Of a stretch of DNA of 64,000 nt, positions 60,982 through 64,000 are shown one piece after another; the first letter of the stretch is position 1, and each line of letters opens with the position of its first letter. The stretch covers positions 1-64,000 of the forward strand of contig CAJONC010000024.1 in NCBI GenBank assembly GCA_905235675.1. Reading direction: 5' to 3'. Below the pieces are notes generated by a model. That model did not search any database. It was given only the letters and a program-made list of their open reading frames with translations, and was not told the origin of the DNA. The stretch comes from an uncultured Bacteroidales bacterium. Lineage in GTDB: Bacteria > Bacteroidota > Bacteroidia > Bacteroidales > UBA932. A program made the translations under genes and the position numbers.

Positions 60982-62619
60982 TTATGACAGCCTCAGCACC
61001 GTATCCGCCATGGAAGTGACGGCCTCGCGGTGCGAGATGAAGACTATGGTCTTCTTTCCGTGGAATCCGTCGTACAGTTTGCCGAGCAGGCGGCGTTCCG
61101 TCTCCGAATCCAGGGCCGAGGTGGCTTCGTCGAGTATCATCACCCCCGAGGGATGCAGCAGGGCCCTCGCGATGGCTATCCTCTGCGACTGTCCTTCGGA
61201 AAGCCCGCTTCCGGACTCGCCGCAGACGGTATCCAGCCCCTGCGGAAGGTCCTTTACGAAATCTGCCATGGCCGTGTCGAGGGCTTCCATCATCTGAGCC
61301 TCGTCCGCATCAGGAGCCGCCAGCAGAAGGTTCTGCCTTATAGTGCCGCTGATGAGCGAATTCCCCTGCGGAACGTAAGTAAAATTGCACCGCGTCAGCG
61401 GGCTTGCAGGAATCCCCTTCCCGTCTGAGCCATAAATGCTTACACTTCCTTCGGAGGGCTTCAGCAGCGCCAGGGAAAGCCGGATAAGCGTACTCTTCCC
61501 AACCCCGGTAGGCCCCATCACCACCGCAAAGCAGCCTGGGGTGAAATCGTGGCTGAAACCGTCGAAAACCAGCCTTTCCTGGCCGGGATATGCGAACTTC
61601 ACATTGCTGAACCTGATTCCGGGAGCGCCGTCCAGCATCAGCGGATCGCCCTCTTCCTCGCCGGGAAGGTCGGAAAGTTCCGTCAGCCTCTCTATCGAAG
61701 TGACGGCCTGGATGAATGCAGGCACCTGCGATCCGAGTTCGGCCACTGGCCTCTGCACCTGGCCGACCAGCTGCAGGAAGGCCGTCATCACGCCGAAGGT
61801 GACACTGCCGTTCTTGATGCCCACTACGCCCCAGGCAAATGCAAGGGCGTAGCCAAGCATGAATCCCCCATTCATGAAGCCGCGGGCTACAGCATTGTAA
61901 TTCAAGCGCTTGACTGTATTGTCGACAAGAGTGTCCTGCATCTGCGACATCTGCGACATTACCTTGTCGGTGCCAAAAAGCGTCAGGGCCAGGACTCTGT
62001 TCTGCAGGTTTTCCTGCATGTGCTGGTGTATTCCGGATTCACCTTCGCGGATTTCCTTGGTCAGCAGACGCATCTTTTTGTAGAACATCTTGCTCGAAAA
62101 GACCGCCACGACTATCACCAGCAGCACTACCCAGAAAAGTCCGGGCGAGAGTATTATCAGGTACGTGCCGGCAGCCAGGAACTGGCAGATGGTGATAAGC
62201 ACGTCCGGAATCCTTGAGCAGAGCAGTTCCGTTACCACCCTCACGTCCTCCATGAGGCGGTTTATCGAATCTCCGCTGTGGAAAGATTCCTTCCCGTTCC
62301 AGCTGCTCCGGAGCACGTGGGAAAAGTATTTATACCTGAGGGAATTCTGGCAGATTGTAGTACTCAGCCTCTCCCAATAGGATCCTCCGAGACCTGCCAG
62401 AAGCTGCACCAGCATCACAAGCACCATGAAAGCTATCAGCCAGGGCAGGCTCCCCTCCCTGTCACCGGTAGCCACGTCCACCAGTGCCTTGCCAGTCCAC
62501 ACGAAGGTGAGCGACGCCGCAATGCGCAACAGCCCGATGAGGACGCTTACGAGCATCCTCCAACGGACAGGGCGGGACATTTCCTTCAGTGCCGATATGC
62601 AGCTGCGCAGGCTTTTCAT
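60982..62619 (-). CDS. ABC exporter (fused permease-ATPase)
   Basis: A 545-residue half-transporter. Residues 1-310 have six membrane spans of the type I exporter fold. The ATPase has Walker A MGPTGVGKSTLIRL, signature LSEGQSQRIAIARALL, Walker B GVMILDEATSALD, and an H-loop VFISHRE. There is no N-terminal C39 peptidase domain. It is last in a cluster with a PqqD-like protein, an S26-type peptidase and an HprK-like protein, so a modified peptide or small molecule is a likely cargo (inference). Confidence 0.9.
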   Translation of the reverse strand: MKSLRSCISALKEMSRPVRWRMLVSVLIGLLRIAASLTFVWTGKALVDVATGDREGSLPWLIAFMVLVMLVQLLAGLGGSYWERLSTTICQNSLRYKYFSHVLRSSWNGKESFHSGDSINRLMEDVRVVTELLCSRIPDVLITICQFLAAGTYLIILSPGLFWVVLLVIVVAVFSSKMFYKKMRLLTKEIREGESGIHQHMQENLQNRVLALTLFGTDKVMSQMSQMQDTLVDNTVKRLNYNAVARGFMNGGFMLGYALAFAWGVVGIKNGSVTFGVMTAFLQLVGQVQRPVAELGSQVPAFIQAVTSIERLTELSDLPGEEEGDPLMLDGAPGIRFSNVKFAYPGQERLVFDGFSHDFTPGCFAVVMGPTGVGKSTLIRLSLALLKPSEGSVSIYGSDGKGIPASPLTRCNFTYVPQGNSLISGTIRQNLLLAAPDADEAQMMEALDTAMADFVKDLPQGLDTVCGESGSGLSEGQSQRIAIARALLHPSGVMILDEATSALDSETERRLLGKLYDGFHGKKTIVFISHREAVTSMADTVLRLS

Positions 62620-62620
62620 G

Positions 62621-62887
62621 CTATTCAGCTATTCCTATCTCGATCCACTTGGCTGCGATGGCTGCTGCATCCTTTGCCGCCACTTCCTCCTCAACCTCAT
62701 ATTCATCAGTCAGCAGACGAGTCAGGTCATCAACCGTAAACTCCTTTCCCTCAACGTTTTTCCAGAGATAGGCAGCAGTTTCGTTCATGCTCACTATCTT
62801 GTTGAAATTCACCTGGGCAAGGCCTTCGCCCACCACTACGTTTTCGTTCAGGATTTCCCTGAGAACAAATCCTTCTTTAATCTTCAT
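62621..62887 (-). CDS. PqqD-family protein (RiPP recognition element)
   Basis: An 88-residue protein with the PqqD winged-helix pattern: GFVLREILNENVVV, NFNKIVSMNETAAYLWKNVE and FTVDDLTRLLTDEYEV. PqqD-like domains bind leader peptides of ribosomally made, modified peptides and hand them to modifying enzymes. It sits 1 bp upstream of the exporter and 13 bp after the peptidase gene. No precursor peptide gene is visible within the window. Confidence 0.87.
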   Translation of the reverse strand: MKIKEGFVLREILNENVVVGEGLAQVNFNKIVSMNETAAYLWKNVEGKEFTVDDLTRLLTDEYEVEEEVAAKDAAAIAAKWIEIGIAE

Positions 62888-62900
62888 ATCTTCAGTCAGT

Positions 62901-63332
62901 TTATTTCCATTTTCCAGGCAGCCTGCGGCGTATTGCCAGCAGGTAGCGGCGCACCGGCAGGAGCCTCCCCCAGAGTCGCCCTTTCCCCGGATTCCTCATT
63001 TTTCCGTCCCGCTGTATTCCGGTCACCGTTCCGCATACACTCTCCCTCCTGCACGCCTCGGTGCCCTTAACGTTTCCGTCACCCATCAGGGTGACATTGT
63101 CGCCGTCGATTGCAATTATCCTGTGCAGTATGTAGCGGTTGCCGAGATTTACCAGCACTATGTCGCCAATCTCAAGGCTGTCTTTCTTTTGCAGGCGGAC
63201 ACTGTCGCGGTCGCCCCTTATGAAGGGCAGCATGCTGTTGCCCTTGGGGGTAATAACCACTTCCCTGCCCTCATCAAGCATCTGTTCCACTGCACCAAGC
63301 AGCACTTCGTTGGGCATTTCCCGCTTTTCCAT
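62901..63332 (-). CDS. S24/S26-type signal peptidase-like protein
   Basis: A 143-residue protein with PKGNSMLPFIRGDRDSV (Ser33 as nucleophile) and GDIVLVNLGNRYILHRIIAI, where H70 takes the place of the usual lysine, as in S26B (ER/archaeal-type) signal peptidases with a Ser-His dyad. No N-terminal membrane anchor is seen; a basic hydrophobic C-terminus (RRYLLAIRRRLPGKWK) may touch the membrane. In this cluster it may mature or cleave the exported product (inference). Confidence 0.82.
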   Translation of the reverse strand: MEKREMPNEVLLGAVEQMLDEGREVVITPKGNSMLPFIRGDRDSVRLQKKDSLEIGDIVLVNLGNRYILHRIIAIDGDNVTLMGDGNVKGTEACRRESVCGTVTGIQRDGKMRNPGKGRLWGRLLPVRRYLLAIRRRLPGKWK

Positions 63333-63338
63333 CAGAAC

Positions 63339-64000
63339 TCAGTTTTTGGCTATGGTATTGTAGCTGAGTTCAGCCGCATCCTTGTCCGGCAGGCATTCCA
63401 GTTCATAGCAGGGAACTGCCGCGACGAGCGCCGACAGGCTGGCGTGCATTCCGTCCGCGATACCCTTGAACGGCCTGAAACCCGATGTGGAAGTCATCAG
63501 CGTTGCGTAAGCCTGCACAGGGCCGAGCTTTTGTATGCGGTTCTCCGGCGCCTGACGCAGGCGCACTATTGCCCCCACCGGAACCGACTTGTTCTTGTAG
63601 CAAGGAGTTTTCCCGCTCCAGGGGGTGCCGTAGACTATCGCCTTGCCGTCGGGGAAGACGCGCACTGCGGGGTTGTCGTCGTTGAGCAGTTCGACTTCAG
63701 GTATATGCTTGAGCCACAACGAACTGTGCGTGCTTTTTCCAGTGCCGCTCGGCCCGAGGAACATGTATCCCCTGCCGTCTTTGACAACCGTGGAGGAATG
63801 GAATTCCAGGCCTCCGAGAGTGGCTGTCCTGAAGGCGAAGAGCAGCATCATGGCGTTGTTCATCGCGAACATTTTCGAGGATTCGCTCACGCCCGGCTCC
63901 CATGCAATGCACGCTTCGGTGAAATCGGCCGCCATCTCCATCCAGGCCACCACCGGCAGCGAAGGCAGGGGCGCCATCTCCACAAGATAGCGTCCGTCCC
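63339..64000 (-). CDS. HprK-like P-loop kinase (5' end beyond the window)
   Basis: At least 220 residues; the frame stays open to the right edge (DGRYLVEMAPL), so the true start lies outside. The P-loop GPSGTGKSTHSSLW and the Asp pair in LLNDDNPAVRVF, followed by YGTPWSGKTPCYKN, are typical of HprK/PEP-carboxykinase-fold proteins. Relatives of this kind recur in Bacteroidetes and lasso-type peptide clusters. It is the first visible gene of the exporter cluster, 6 bp before the peptidase gene. Confidence 0.85.
   Translation of the reverse strand, partial: DGRYLVEMAPLPSLPVVAWMEMAADFTEACIAWEPGVSESSKMFAMNNAMMLLFAFRTATLGGLEFHSSTVVKDGRGYMFLGPSGTGKSTHSSLWLKHIPEVELLNDDNPAVRVFPDGKAIVYGTPWSGKTPCYKNKSVPVGAIVRLRQAPENRIQKLGPVQAYATLMTSTSGFRPFKGIADGMHASLSALVAAVPCYELECLPDKDAAELSYNTIAKN

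Noticed and set aside
1..64000. CRISPR arrays, rRNA operons, prophage or integrase genes
   Set aside because: No regularly spaced repeats, rRNA signatures, phage structural genes or tyrosine/serine recombinase motifs were seen.

Overview
The window is a stretch of a Bacteroidales-type chromosome. The evidence is SusC/SusD pairs, TAnnTTTG -7 / TTTG -33 promoter motifs, weak or absent Shine-Dalgarno sites, a DksA-like protein with a degenerate zinc finger, a long IleS, and a glycogen cluster typical of the phylum. Genus is not determinable by eye; a G+C-rich gut or rumen Bacteroidales lineage would fit. Housekeeping DNA at about 4-25.7 kb and 51.2-64 kb is clearly richer in G+C than the central block at about 26-51 kb.

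Layout. 0-4.2 kb is an accessory patch: a chimeric antitoxin-like small ORF, a beta-propeller-like lipoprotein plus M64 metallopeptidase pair, an AbrB/PIN toxin-antitoxin pair, a tRNA-Ser(TGA), and a nested palindromic element beside the tRNA. 4.3-8.1 kb holds an exonuclease/phosphatase-like lipoprotein, an EF-hand membrane protein and an outer-membrane barrel. 8.1-16.6 kb is core: lspA, a dksA-like gene, ileS, cvpA, tsaB, a TlpA-like lipoprotein, a HIT protein, greA and ribF. 16.6-25.7 kb is a glycogen operon (phosphorylase, GH57, glycogen synthase-like GT, debranching enzyme, glgB) with xseB at its head.

25.8-51.2 kb is an accessory island dominated by one minus-strand polysaccharide-utilisation operon of about 22 kb. 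In transcription order it runs SDR, DapA-like aldolase/lyase, a 49-aa small protein, two tandem fimbrillin/FISUMP-like lipoproteins, a heparinase II/III-like lyase, a GH105-GH39 fusion, a short SusC-like protein, SusC, SusD, a lipoprotein-heparinase fusion, a Na+/solute symporter and L-rhamnose mutarotase. An IclR regulator lies just upstream. The enzyme set (eliminative lyases, unsaturated-uronyl hydrolase, SDR/DapA-like enzymes, rhamnose mutarotase) points to a uronate- and probably rhamnose-containing polysaccharide. An HTH-MNT/HEPN toxin-antitoxin pair and an SGNH esterase fill the rest.

The main finding is that this block is bracketed by two direct copies of the 3' end of rdgB, including an exact 45-bp match. 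One copy is in intact rdgB (51226-51270). The other is a displaced fragment beside xseB (25757-25801). This suggests the island entered a former rdgB-xseB junction.

51.2-64 kb returns to core genes (rdgB, an S41 peptidase, a U32 peptidase, a YgjP-like metalloprotein, a polyprenyl synthase, rsgA, an SDR, pnp, rpsO). It ends in an ABC exporter / PqqD-like / S26-type peptidase / HprK-like kinase cluster that runs off the window and looks like a RiPP-associated locus.
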